A DNA stretch of 64,000 bases from Liberibacter brunswickensis (GTDB lineage: Bacteria; Pseudomonadota; Alphaproteobacteria; Rhizobiales; Rhizobiaceae): positions 1 to 64,000 of the forward strand of contig NZ_JAAEJX010000001.1 of assembly GCF_036858155.1 (NCBI RefSeq). The letters are read 5' to 3'. Of this stretch, positions 55,127 to 64,000 are shown piece by piece. Both the position numbers and the translations under genes were made by a program. Position 1 is the stretch's first letter; every line of letters starts with the position of its first letter. The notes under the pieces were generated by a model. The model did no database searches, had not been told where the DNA came from, and worked only from the letters and a program-made list of their open reading frames with translations.

Positions 55127-57346
55127 TTAAATCCTGTTTTTTGTCCATGGTAAGAGATTCCTTGCTATTGATTTTTTAATAGTAAATTTTAACTTATCAT
55201 TTTCATTAAAAGTTGGAATTATTTTTATTTCTAATGATCCATTTTTTCGTAATATTTCTGGCGTAATTAGTAATGATACATTGCATAATTGGGGGTTAAT
55301 ATTTTTTATCGTAGTTATGATAATATCAGATAATTTGCAAGCTAATTGGATTTTATCTTTTCTTTTAAGGACGCTTATAACTAGGCCGCTCTTATGGTAT
55401 ATGGAACAAAATAATTTTTTAAGACAGAGGAATTTTTTAGGATTCATTAGTTGAAGGATTTCTTTTAAAGATGATTGACTCTTTATGGAAATATATTCTG
55501 TTTTTATGGGAGGTTCGTGGAGTAGAGCTGTTAAAGCTGATTTCCATTGGGAAAGTATGAAGTTTGGTGGATTATCATTATTTAAAATAAGAGTACTTCC
55601 GTTTACTAATGCAACTAGTTTTCCATCTTCAGATATTAAAAGATCAGGATGATGATTATAAGGATAAATAAGGAGTATAGTTATTGCAATCCCTATCATT
55701 ATTACTCCAATATAGCGTATATTTGTTTTAAGAAAAACCAGTAATATAAATCCAATTACTATAGTTACGAATAAAGATTGAGGTATTCTTCCTATGCAAA
55801 ATTCAGTGCTGATTATTGAAATTTTATGTGCTATTTGAATGATTATTTTAATACCCTAAGCCATCACATATAAGGGATTTTCTTCCAATGAAAAAATCAT
55901 TGATAATATTGTTATAATACCTGCTGGCATAACTACAAATGATAAGATTGGTATGGCAAGAATATTTGCAATCAATCCATATAAGGGTATGCAGTTAAAA
56001 TGTTTTATCAAAAAAATGATGCTGAAACGCTTCCTACGAGTGATGTGAGAAAGATAACCTTTATTAATCGTATTATTGCGGTTACAATTATCCCTTTGTC
56101 TGGAAGAATTTTAAGTAAAGGATGAGGAGAATTTCTTTTACCCCATATATAACATTTGCCATAAGAGCTGCAGTTGTTGCAAAAGACATTTGAAAACTAG
56201 GGGATGTTGTTTCTGAAGGATAAATACAAATCATTAAAATAGCTGTTAATGCTATACTGCGCAACCCCATAAAATATGTATCAAATAAGTAGGAAAGAAG
56301 GGTTATAACTGACATTATATAAGCTCTTTGAGCAGAGATACTTGCTCCTGATATCAAAAAATAAAAAGTTACTGTTAAAAGGGCGCCCAAAGCTGAAATT
56401 TTCTTTATTGAAATACTTGCTGTAATAATTGGAAAACAAGATAGTATTGATCGCATGCCAAAGAAAAAAAACACCTGCTGCTATTGTCATATTTATTCCA
56501 GAAATGGCTATTATATGTGATAGACCAGACTTTCTAAGATATTCTAGAGTTTCTCTAGATATAGCATTACGTTCATCTGTTATAAGTGCGGCAGCAAGAG
56601 CACCAACATCTCCTGAAATTTTTCTGCGAATATATGTTCCTATATTAGATCTAATCTCATTTAAGAAATATTGTATTTTAAATAAAAATTGTTTCCAATT
56701 ATTATTGTGTTCGGGGAAAAATACTATTTCAGGTGTAAAATAAAAGTATCCAATTGCACTAATTCCTTTATAATAATAAAAAAAACTATAATCAAAAAGT
56801 CCTGGGATTGCTGGCCCTGATGGTGGTGATAACTTTGCAATTCCTTCTATTATTGTCCCAGAGGGAAAGGGATTGTGTTTTTTAGTGATGGATAACATTA
56901 CGTTTTGTAATAATAATTCTGATTGATTATAATCTGTTTTAGAAACTTGAATTAGATAGCACCATTTTCCATCTTGTAAGGGTTCACGCCATTTGACTGT
57001 TCCGCGTAATTTAGTTGTAGTCTTTTGAGAAAGAATTATAGTAGGATTTCGTGTAGTCTCAATAACTGCTAGCATCATTCCTATTAAAAAGTATGTGAAA
57101 GCAGTTACTTATAAGTATTATATTAGGATGCGAATGTCTAATTCTGATTGATATTAGCACCATGATTAGAATACTAAATACAATTCCTTGAACGGGTATT
57201 GCTGAAGGATAAATGAACCAGAATATTGCTCCAAATGCGAGGAAAACAGGAATAAATAGAAAAAGACGACCGTATTCTTTCTCTAGTTGTATAAGGTATT
57301 TTAAATGTTTAATACTAAGGTGCAAAATATTATTTTTTTGAAGCAT
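55127..57346 (-). pseudogene. comEC: ComEC/Rec2 competence channel, shattered
   Basis: Pieces of one ComEC protein lie in order but in different frames: an N-terminal membrane part (57346-57059), a domain ending in the competence-family stretch SGLSHIIAISGINMTIAAG (57078-56281), a membrane segment with SAQRAYIMSVITLLSYL (56474-56088), a gap, and a C-terminal part resembling the metallo-beta-lactamase-like domain (55699-55127). At least three frame changes are needed. Its place between gltA and lexA matches intact comEC in Rhizobiales. DNA uptake by this route is lost. Confidence 0.88.
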
Positions 57347-57535
57347 TTGTTTTTAATATAATATAGATTTATTACGATATCATTTTTATAGTATTTAAAT
57401 AATATTTTACTATTTTAAAGAAGAATATTTGATATTGTTGATAAAATATAACTTGTTAATTTGGATACTATAAGATTCGTGTTAACCTATTGATCTTTAT
57501 TATCTGGGAAAAAGATTATTTAAAGAAAGTTATTT

Positions 57536-58828
57536 ATGATGGATAAAATTGCTAAACTTCATTTAGGAAGTAAAGAGATTGATCTTCCTATGAGAGCAGG
57601 TAGTCTCGGTCCTTCTGTACTGGATATATCATCTCTTAATAAAAGTGGTATTTTTACTTATGATCCTGCTTTTTCTTCTACAGCTTCTTGTGAATCTAAA
57701 ATAACTTTTATTGATGGTGATAATGGGATATTATTATATCGCGGATATCCAATTGAACAGTTATCAGAAAAGAGTGATTTTTTAGAAGTATGTTACTTAT
57801 TGCTGTATGGAGAACTACCTAATATCAGCCAACAAAAAGACTTTAATTATAAAATTTCAAGGCATACTTTGCTCAATGAAAATATGTCTCGCTTTTTTAC
57901 AGGTTTTCCAAACAATGCTCATCCTATGGCTATGTTGGTGAGCGCAGTAGGTGCATTATCAGCTTTTTACTATAGCCCATCTGATGTTCAAAATTTGGAA
58001 CAATGCACTACTGTATCATTGCGTATGATTGCTAAAATATCCACTATAGCAGCAATGATTTATAAATATTCTATAGGTCAACCTTTCGTTTATCCAAAGA
58101 ATGATTTTGATTATACTTCAAATTTTTTACATATGTGTTTTTCTGTCCCTTGTGAAGAATACCATATAAATCCTTTGTTATCTCGTGCTATGAATCGTAT
58201 ATTCATATTGCATGCTGATCATGAACAGAATGCTTCTACTTCTACAGTTCGTTTAGCGGGTTCTTCTGGGGCAGATCCTTTTGCATGTATAGCATCTGGG
58301 ATATCTTGTCTTGGAGGGCGTGCGCATGGTGGAGCTAACGAAGAGGCACTTAATATGTTGATGGATATAGGTTCTCCTGAACGAATTCCTGATTATATAA
58401 GACGAGCTAAAGATAAAAATGATCCATTTCGTATTATGGGTTTTGGGCATCGAGTTTATAGGAATTATGATCCTAGATGTAGAATTATGAGACAGACTAT
58501 GTACGAAGTCCTAGAGGCAACGGGTAATTATAATGATCCAATAGCTCAGGTTGCTATTGAATTGGAAAAAATTGCTCTTGATGATGATTATTTTATTGAA
58601 CGAAAACTATATCCTAACGTTGATTTTTACTCTGGAATTACGTTAAGAGCTTTGGGTTTTCCAACAAATTTATTCACGGTATTGTTTGCGGTTGCTCGTA
58701 CAGCGGGCTGGATATCACAGTGGAAAGAAATGATAATGGATCCATCTCGAAGGATAGGTCGTCCTCGGCAGCTTTATATTGGTGAATCGAGTAGAAATTA
58801 TATCAATATAGAAAACAGAAATAATTGA
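57536..58828 (+). CDS. gltA: Citrate synthase
   Basis: The entry step of the citric acid cycle. This type II enzyme has catalytic His residues in HADHEQNASTSTVR and GFGHRVYRNYDPR, the GGRAHGGANEEA loop, and the catalytic Asp near VDFYSG. At 430 residues it is normal. It is divergent from the comEC remnant with 190 bases between. Confidence 0.96.
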   Translation: MMDKIAKLHLGSKEIDLPMRAGSLGPSVLDISSLNKSGIFTYDPAFSSTASCESKITFIDGDNGILLYRGYPIEQLSEKSDFLEVCYLLLYGELPNISQQKDFNYKISRHTLLNENMSRFFTGFPNNAHPMAMLVSAVGALSAFYYSPSDVQNLEQCTTVSLRMIAKISTIAAMIYKYSIGQPFVYPKNDFDYTSNFLHMCFSVPCEEYHINPLLSRAMNRIFILHADHEQNASTSTVRLAGSSGADPFACIASGISCLGGRAHGGANEEALNMLMDIGSPERIPDYIRRAKDKNDPFRIMGFGHRVYRNYDPRCRIMRQTMYEVLEATGNYNDPIAQVAIELEKIALDDDYFIERKLYPNVDFYSGITLRALGFPTNLFTVLFAVARTAGWISQWKEMIMDPSRRIGRPRQLYIGESSRNYINIENRNN

Positions 58829-59138
58829 TACGATTGGAATTTGAAAGTTGCTATAATAATTTTAGTAATTGATCTGCTTTGTTAATTTTAGGTTAATATT
58901 AATTTTTTATTATGTTTCTGATAAAATTGTTCTTATCTTTGAATATTATTTGAAATTATCTGATATTATGAGGGCTTTCATTTATCTATTATACTTAACT
59001 ATGAGGATTTGTATTTAGTGTCATATATATTATAATTTAATATAGATTAAGCGGTTGTATATTACAAAATCAGTATTTATGATATTTAAAGATTTTGGGA
59101 AATTAAATTGATGTCTTTTTCTATGAAGAGTGATTTTT
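58829..59138. other. Non-coding stretch between gltA and parC
   Basis: About 310 AT-rich bases with no reading frame, hairpin terminator or repeat that I recognise. It presumably contains the parC promoter. Confidence 0.45.
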
Positions 59139-61400
59139 ATGAGCACTGATAACGCATCTGATTCAGATACTTTAGTTGAAGGAAATATTAGATCTATTTC
59201 TTTGCAATCTGCTTTAGAAGAAAGGTATCTTGCATATGCTTTATCAACGATTAAAGAGCGTGCAATTCCTGACTTACGAGATGGTTTTAAGCCTGTGCAT
59301 AGGCGTATTATTCATGCAATGAGTGAAATGGGTTTAGATTTCAATGCTGCTTTTAAGAAAAGTGCTCGTATTGTTGGTGAAGTAATAGGTAGGTTACATC
59401 CTCATGGAGATCAATCTGTATATGATTCGTTAGTACGTCTCGCTCAATCTTTTGTTCAAAGATATCCTCTTATTAGAGGTCAAGGTAATTTTGGTAATAT
59501 TGATGGCGATAGTGCGGCAGCTTATCGTTATACAGAAGCACGAATGACTCAAGTTGCTGAGTTGATTCTGCAAGGAGTTGATGAGGATGCTGTTGACTTT
59601 CGTGATACATATAATGAAGAAGGTTCAGAGCCTATTGTTTTTCCAGGAAAATTCCCTAATCTTTTAGCTAATGGTTCATCTGGTATAGCTGTTGGGATGG
59701 CTACTTCTATTCCTTCTCATAATGTTCATGAGATTTGTGATGCTGCTCTTGCCTTGATTGATGATCCAGAAATTTCGATAGAAGGTTTGCTTGAATATAT
59801 TGTAGGACCTGATTTCCCAACTGGTGGTATTGTTGTTGAAAGTCGTGAAAGAATTTTAGAATCCTATCGTTTAGGTCGAGGAGGATTTAGAGTACGTGCT
59901 AGATGGCGTGTAGAAGAACTTGGGCGTGGTTCTTGGTGCATTGTTGTTACTGAGATACCATATCAAGTGCAAAAGTCTCGATTAATTGAGAAGATTGCTG
60001 ATCTTATTATAACCAAAAAAATACCTTTGTTAGATGATATTCGTGATGAATCTGCTGAAGATATCCGAATTGTTTTATTTCCTAAAAATCGTTCGGTAGA
60101 TCCGGATTTGTTGATGGAATCAATGTTTATGTTAAGTGATATGGAGACACGATTTCCATTGAATATGAATGTTCTCTCAATGGGTCGCATTCCTCAAGTT
60201 ATGTCTCTGGATAGTGTTTTGAAGGAGTGGTTATCGCATCGTAGAGAGGTTCTTTTGCGAAGATCTTCTTTTAGGATGAAAGCAATTGATTGTCGGGTAG
60301 AAATATTAAAAGGTTTATTGATTGCATATTTGAATATTGATGAAATTATCGCAATTATTAGAAATGAAGATAAGCCAAAAACAGTAATGATATCTCGTTT
60401 TTCTCTTACGGGTAATCAGGCAGATGCCATACTCAATTTGAGACTGCGTTCGTTACGTAAATTAGAAGAATATCAAATCAAATCAGAGTTAGATAATTTG
60501 CTCATTGAGAAGGGAAATATTGATGAGTTGTTGAACTCAGTGAAAAAGCAATGGGATAAAATATCTTGTGAGATTCGTGAAGTAAAAGAAATTTTTTCTA
60601 AATCAACAGCTTTGGGTAGGCGGCGCACAACATTTTGTGATGTTGCAATAACCGACAAAGCAACATTACAGCAGGCAATGATTGAAAAGGAATCTGTAAC
60701 AATTGTAATTTCTAAAAGAGGTTGGATTAGATCTTTAAAAGGTCGTTCTGTCGATTTATCTGCTCTTAATTTCAAAGAAGGTGATAGTTTAAAAATAGCA
60801 TTTCATTCCTATACTACGGAAAAAATATTGCTTTTATCAACCGATGGGAAAGCATATACTATTCCTGCTAGTAATTTGTTAAGTGGACGTGGTCACGGAG
60901 AGGCAATACAACTTTTGATTGATCTTAATCACAATCAAGGCATTGTTACGGCATTTGTTTATGATTATACAAGTAAATTATTAGTCGTTTCTAGCAAGGG
61001 CAATGCTTTTATAGTAAGAGAATCAGAGATCATTTCAAATACGCGTAAAGGCAAAAGATTTTTAAAAGTTTCTTCTGAAGATAGTATGAAGTTAGTTGTT
61101 AAGGTTACAGGTGATCATGTTGCTGTTGTAGGAGAAAATCGTAAGTTATTGATATTTCCAATAAATAATATTCCTGAAATGGTTCGTGGAAAAGGTGTAC
61201 GTTTGCAATCATATAAAGATGGTACTATTTCGGATATTATATTCTTCAACATGTGCGATGGTCTTACTTGGGTAGATAGTGCGGGACGTTCTTATAAACG
61301 TTCTAAAGATGAGTTATCAGCATGGATAGGTAGACGTGGAGGATCTGGTTCTCTTGTTCCAAGAGGATTTCCTCGTTCAGGAAAATTTTTGAGTAAATAA
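59139..61400 (+). CDS. parC: DNA topoisomerase IV subunit A
   Basis: It unlinks daughter chromosomes. The active-site Tyr is in AAAYRYTEARMT (Tyr131), preceded by the quinolone-region segment LHPHGDQSVYDSLVRLAQ and followed by the GIAVGMAT loop. The C-terminal domain lacks the gyrase box (QRRGGKG), and the 753-residue length is that of alphaproteobacterial ParC, not GyrA. The ATG at 59139 is preferred over a GTG three codons earlier. Confidence 0.93.
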   Translation: MSTDNASDSDTLVEGNIRSISLQSALEERYLAYALSTIKERAIPDLRDGFKPVHRRIIHAMSEMGLDFNAAFKKSARIVGEVIGRLHPHGDQSVYDSLVRLAQSFVQRYPLIRGQGNFGNIDGDSAAAYRYTEARMTQVAELILQGVDEDAVDFRDTYNEEGSEPIVFPGKFPNLLANGSSGIAVGMATSIPSHNVHEICDAALALIDDPEISIEGLLEYIVGPDFPTGGIVVESRERILESYRLGRGGFRVRARWRVEELGRGSWCIVVTEIPYQVQKSRLIEKIADLIITKKIPLLDDIRDESAEDIRIVLFPKNRSVDPDLLMESMFMLSDMETRFPLNMNVLSMGRIPQVMSLDSVLKEWLSHRREVLLRRSSFRMKAIDCRVEILKGLLIAYLNIDEIIAIIRNEDKPKTVMISRFSLTGNQADAILNLRLRSLRKLEEYQIKSELDNLLIEKGNIDELLNSVKKQWDKISCEIREVKEIFSKSTALGRRRTTFCDVAITDKATLQQAMIEKESVTIVISKRGWIRSLKGRSVDLSALNFKEGDSLKIAFHSYTTEKILLLSTDGKAYTIPASNLLSGRGHGEAIQLLIDLNHNQGIVTAFVYDYTSKLLVVSSKGNAFIVRESEIISNTRKGKRFLKVSSEDSMKLVVKVTGDHVAVVGENRKLLIFPINNIPEMVRGKGVRLQSYKDGTISDIIFFNMCDGLTWVDSAGRSYKRSKDELSAWIGRRGGSGSLVPRGFPRSGKFLSK

Positions 61401-61537
61401 TATTTTTGTGGCGTATTGAAGTTTTTATTTAGTTGCTGTTATGATGGATTTGTAAATTTTTTCGATAATATGGATTTTTTAAAAGGCACTTTTAAGCCAT
61501 GCACTAATGAATCTTTTTAAATAAATAACTCTTATTT

Positions 61538-62551
61538 TCAAAGATGATTGAGAATATTAGCTGCTTCCATTGCAAAATAAGTAAAAATACCATCGCATCC
61601 TGCGCGTTTAAATGAAAGTAGACTTTCCATCATGGCATCCTTTTCATTGATCCATCCCTGAAGAGACGCTGCCTTGATCATAGCATATTCTCCAGATACT
61701 TGATATGCAAAAGTAGGCAATCCGAATTTTTCTTTAATACGAAAACATATGTCTAGATAAGGTAAACCAGGCTTTACTAAAATCATGTCGGCGCTTTCTT
61801 GAATATCAATAGAAGCTTCTCGAATTGCCTCCTGTGCGTTAGCAGGATCAATATAATAAGTTTTTTTATCTCCTTTCAAAAGTTTTCGTGTAGAAATTGC
61901 ATCACGATATGGTCCGTAGAACGAAGAATTAAATTTGATAGCATGGGGCATAATACCAACATTAGTATGTCCTTTGCTATCAAGCTTTTTCCTTATCTCT
62001 CCCACACGACCATCCATCATTTCTGACGGAGATATTATATCAGCTCCTGCATCTGCTTGCATTATTGCTGCGCTTGAGATTATTTCTACTGTTTCATCAT
62101 TAATAATTTCACCGTTACGTAATATGCCATCATGTCCATGTGTGGTAAATGGATCTAATGCAACATCTGTTATTATGCCTATATTAGGTATAGTTTTTTT
62201 GATAGCATGAATACATTCGTTTATAAGATTGTTATTGTCTAGAATATTTGATCCCATATCATCGCGTAAATTTAATGATATGTTAGGTAATATAGTAATA
62301 GCTGGTATCCCTAGATCAATAACTTGTTTAATTTTTTCTACTGCAATATCAATGCTCATACGTGAAACATCTGGCATAGAATTTATTGGTTCTATTATTT
62401 TTGTGCCAGAAGTTATAAATATGGGAAATATAAGATCATTGACAGATAATTGATTTTCGCAAACAAGTTTTCTTATCCAATCAGATTTACGATTTCTTCT
62501 CATTCTTCTATGGCAAAATATTTTATTACTAGTCGTATCAATATCAAACAA
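61538..62551 (-). CDS. hemB: Delta-aminolevulinic acid dehydratase (porphobilinogen synthase)
   Basis: The second committed step of heme synthesis. The two Schiff-base lysines lie in AIKFNSSFYGPYRDA and ILVKPGLPYLD, and the metal/allosteric segment DVALDPFTTHGHDG is present. The start is a TTG at 62551 with GAGGA seven bases upstream; no earlier ATG exists. At 337 residues it is normal. It converges on parC and is divergent from ldtR. Confidence 0.95.
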   Translation of the reverse strand: MFDIDTTSNKIFCHRRMRRNRKSDWIRKLVCENQLSVNDLIFPIFITSGTKIIEPINSMPDVSRMSIDIAVEKIKQVIDLGIPAITILPNISLNLRDDMGSNILDNNNLINECIHAIKKTIPNIGIITDVALDPFTTHGHDGILRNGEIINDETVEIISSAAIMQADAGADIISPSEMMDGRVGEIRKKLDSKGHTNVGIMPHAIKFNSSFYGPYRDAISTRKLLKGDKKTYYIDPANAQEAIREASIDIQESADMILVKPGLPYLDICFRIKEKFGLPTFAYQVSGEYAMIKAASLQGWINEKDAMMESLLSFKRAGCDGIFTYFAMEAANILNHL

Positions 62552-63031
62552 AGGCGTATCCTCTTAAGTTACTTGGACAAGCAATATCACAAAAACATGA
62601 AAGGGAAAAGTTAAAAATATAACGCTAAATTTGATAATTATTGCATTATTGATTATTTTATTCCTATAAAATTTCAATTTTTATTTTAATAATATATTTT
62701 CTATTTTTACTATTATTTGTCCGTTTATAAAATAATTTTGATTATTGATATTGCTATTTCAAGAGATGTTTCGGTAAATTTTTTTATTATATCATTCTAG
62801 ATATGATACATAGATCAATCTATGTTATTGATATATGATCTATATTGTTGATATATGATTTATGTAATCGTTCTGATATTATGATTGATAATTAATGTTA
62901 ACATTATAAATAATATAATTATTAACGTATAATTAAGGATTAGTTTTAATTAGAACTTGAATAGTGTGTGTTAAATTTTCCTTTTGTATGGTTGCAAGAT
63001 TTATATTTTTTTAAAACCAGAGGGGGAATAT
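62552..63031. other. Divergent control region between hemB and ldtR
   Basis: About 480 non-coding bases, very AT-rich. It holds the palindrome and direct repeats at 62809-62864 and the ribosome site for ldtR (AGAGGGGG at 63020-63027). No small gene is visible. Confidence 0.6.
62809..62864. promoter_or_regulatory. Palindrome plus 20-bp direct repeat, candidate operator
   Basis: CATAGAT-CA-ATCTATG (62809-62824) is a perfect inverted repeat with 7-base arms, the dyad type bound by MarR dimers. Directly after it TTGATATATGATYTATR occurs twice, at 62828 and 62848, 20 bases apart (about two helix turns). It lies about 170 bases upstream of ldtR and about 260 bases from hemB. Binding by LdtR is inferred. 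Confidence 0.4.
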
Positions 63032-63547
63032 ATGAAAAATAATATACAATCAAGGATAATCTTAGATAATGACGATACTGTAAAAAATGATATATCTTTC
63101 TTGTATGTGGAATGTTTGCGTTTGGTTGAGCGCTTACACAGAAGTCTTTTGGATGTTACAAGAGATGAATTTGAAAGAAAAGGGCGTAGTGATGTTAATG
63201 CCGTACAAGCTCTTTTACTTTTTAACATTGGTGATCTTGAATTAACTGCGGGTGAATTACGTTCACGAGGATATTATTTAGGTTCTAATGTATCGTATAA
63301 TTTAAAAAAATTAATAGATATAGGATTCATTAAACATCAAAGATCCCGTATTGATAAGAGGTCTATTCGTATTAGTTTGACTCAGTCAGGAAAAGAAATA
63401 GCAAATACTATTTCTGATCTATATCAACGTCATATACAGTCTATTGATAAAGTAGGAGGATTGTCAGTTGATGATTTTATTGCAATGAATAGACTCTTAC
63501 AGCGTTTAAATCGTTTTTGGGGTGATCAGATTGCATATCGTCTTTGA
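63032..63547 (+). CDS. ldtR: MarR-family transcription regulator LdtR
   Basis: This 171-residue winged-helix protein has helices flanking a DNA-binding core (GDLELTAGELRSRGYYLGSN, VSYNLKKLIDIGF) and the wing RSRIDKRSIRISLT. In Liberibacter, LdtR controls the adjacent L,D-transpeptidase gene ldtP and stress tolerance. The ATG at 63032 follows a strong AGAGGGGG site; the frame upstream to 62984 has none. It is 189 bases from ldtP on the same strand. Confidence 0.88.
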   Translation: MKNNIQSRIILDNDDTVKNDISFLYVECLRLVERLHRSLLDVTRDEFERKGRSDVNAVQALLLFNIGDLELTAGELRSRGYYLGSNVSYNLKKLIDIGFIKHQRSRIDKRSIRISLTQSGKEIANTISDLYQRHIQSIDKVGGLSVDDFIAMNRLLQRLNRFWGDQIAYRL

Positions 63548-63736
63548 AGAATTAATTTAAAAGTTATCCTGATAATTATTTAAATTTCTATTATTTTAGT
63601 TTAATATAATTTAGCTTAGTACTTATTGTAATATTTTTTATATTTAAAATTGTATTCGAAATTTTATTTTGTGATTATTAAAAATATATGATATTTTCAC
63701 AGTATTCTTAAATATAAACTGAGTATAGGAAGAAGT

Positions 63737-64000
63737 ATGGTTGGATGTTTTAAAAAAAATAAGGCCTTATGTAGTCTTTTTGTTTATTTAGTACTACCTA
63801 TGGTAATGTTTATTGCAATACAACCTGCTAATGCTGATGATAATGTATTAGATGAAATGATTAAAGAATCTTACCATTCCGCTGTAGATGATCGTTTTGA
63901 TAATTTTCTTTTTCGTTCAGATATGGGGATTGATTCAGATTATGCAATTGTCAGCAAAAAAACCATTGCTACAACTGAAAAAGCAATTGCTTTTTATCAA
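63737..64000 (+). CDS. ldtP: L,D-transpeptidase LdtP, 5' part only
   Basis: The frame runs off the window after 88 codons. An AGGAAG site lies 5 bases before the ATG. The N-terminus is a signal peptide: a KKNK basic start, a hydrophobic stretch at about 11-28, then a likely cleavage at ANA-DD (residues 31-33). The catalytic YkuD domain is not yet reached, so identity rests on the position after ldtR and on the exported N-terminus. It would cross-link periplasmic peptidoglycan. Confidence 0.7.
   Translation, partial: MVGCFKKNKALCSLFVYLVLPMVMFIAIQPANADDNVLDEMIKESYHSAVDDRFDNFLFRSDMGIDSDYAIVSKKTIATTEKAIAFYQ

Noticed and set aside
56281..57078. Separate intact small competence protein
   Set aside because: It has no start of its own and continues the neighbouring frames in the order of ComEC domains; it is a fragment of the pseudogene.

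Overview
The window is an AT-rich stretch of an alphaproteobacterial chromosome, and gene content and order point to a phloem-limited 'Candidatus Liberibacter' (Rhizobiales). The main reasons are rhizobial gene order (DUF4170 next to waaA; lptF-lptG-lptD-surA-pdxA-rsmA; pdhA-pdhB-pdhC-lpd-lipA-coq10; comEC beside lexA and gltA), a type I secretion locus with a serralysin, a MarR-family regulator followed by an exported protein that I recognise as the Liberibacter ldtR-ldtP pair, and many decayed genes as expected of a reduced genome. I cannot fix the species from this window. I see no rRNA, no intact tRNA and no CRISPR array.

Layout. 1-3.9 kb is an accessory, prophage-like island: an intact DUF262-HNH nuclease, an EcoRI-type DNA methyltransferase with one in-frame stop, a deleted phage endolysin, and a two-helix membrane protein next to a doubly broken Panacea-type antitoxin gene. 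Two copies of a hairpin-bearing repeat bracket the last pair, and a third copy lies near 30.6 kb. 4.2-9.8 kb holds fpr, nhaA, rpmF, heme O synthase, ribB and tadA. 9.9-15.6 kb runs mainly on the plus strand: a pseudouridine synthase, rsmD, a cysQ-like phosphatase, DUF4170, waaA and lpxK. 15.3-24.9 kb is a minus-strand block: DUF2093, mutL, rsmA, pdxA, a surA-like chaperone and lptD/G/F. Then come pepA-holC and ndk.

28.0-38 kb is the second accessory region: a TadG-like von Willebrand protein, about 1.4 kb of decayed sequence, a partial duplication of the dctA 3' end, dctA, and a type I secretion cluster. In the cluster prtD and the HlyD-type adaptor are divergent from a serralysin that carries a nearly perfect 255-bp tandem repeat. 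38-63 kb is mostly housekeeping: nth, a DEAD-box helicase, an NlpD-like protein, surE, serS, a TatB-like remnant, coq10, lipA, the complete pyruvate dehydrogenase set, ftsB, eno, kdsA, lexA, a shattered comEC, gltA, parC and hemB. The right edge holds ldtR and the first 88 codons of ldtP.

How it fits together. Envelope building is heavily represented: KDO synthesis and transfer (kdsA, waaA), lipid A kinase (lpxK), LPS export (lptD/F/G), an outer-membrane chaperone, an NlpD-like protein and the ldtR/ldtP wall-remodelling pair. Carbon flow is visible from dicarboxylate uptake (dctA) through enolase, pyruvate dehydrogenase and citrate synthase. The points most worth a second look are the degenerate ATPase motifs in the type I exporter, the altered LexA self-cleavage site, the two-helix membrane protein whose antitoxin gene is broken, the nuclease whose partner methylase is interrupted, and the three-copy prophage-derived repeat.
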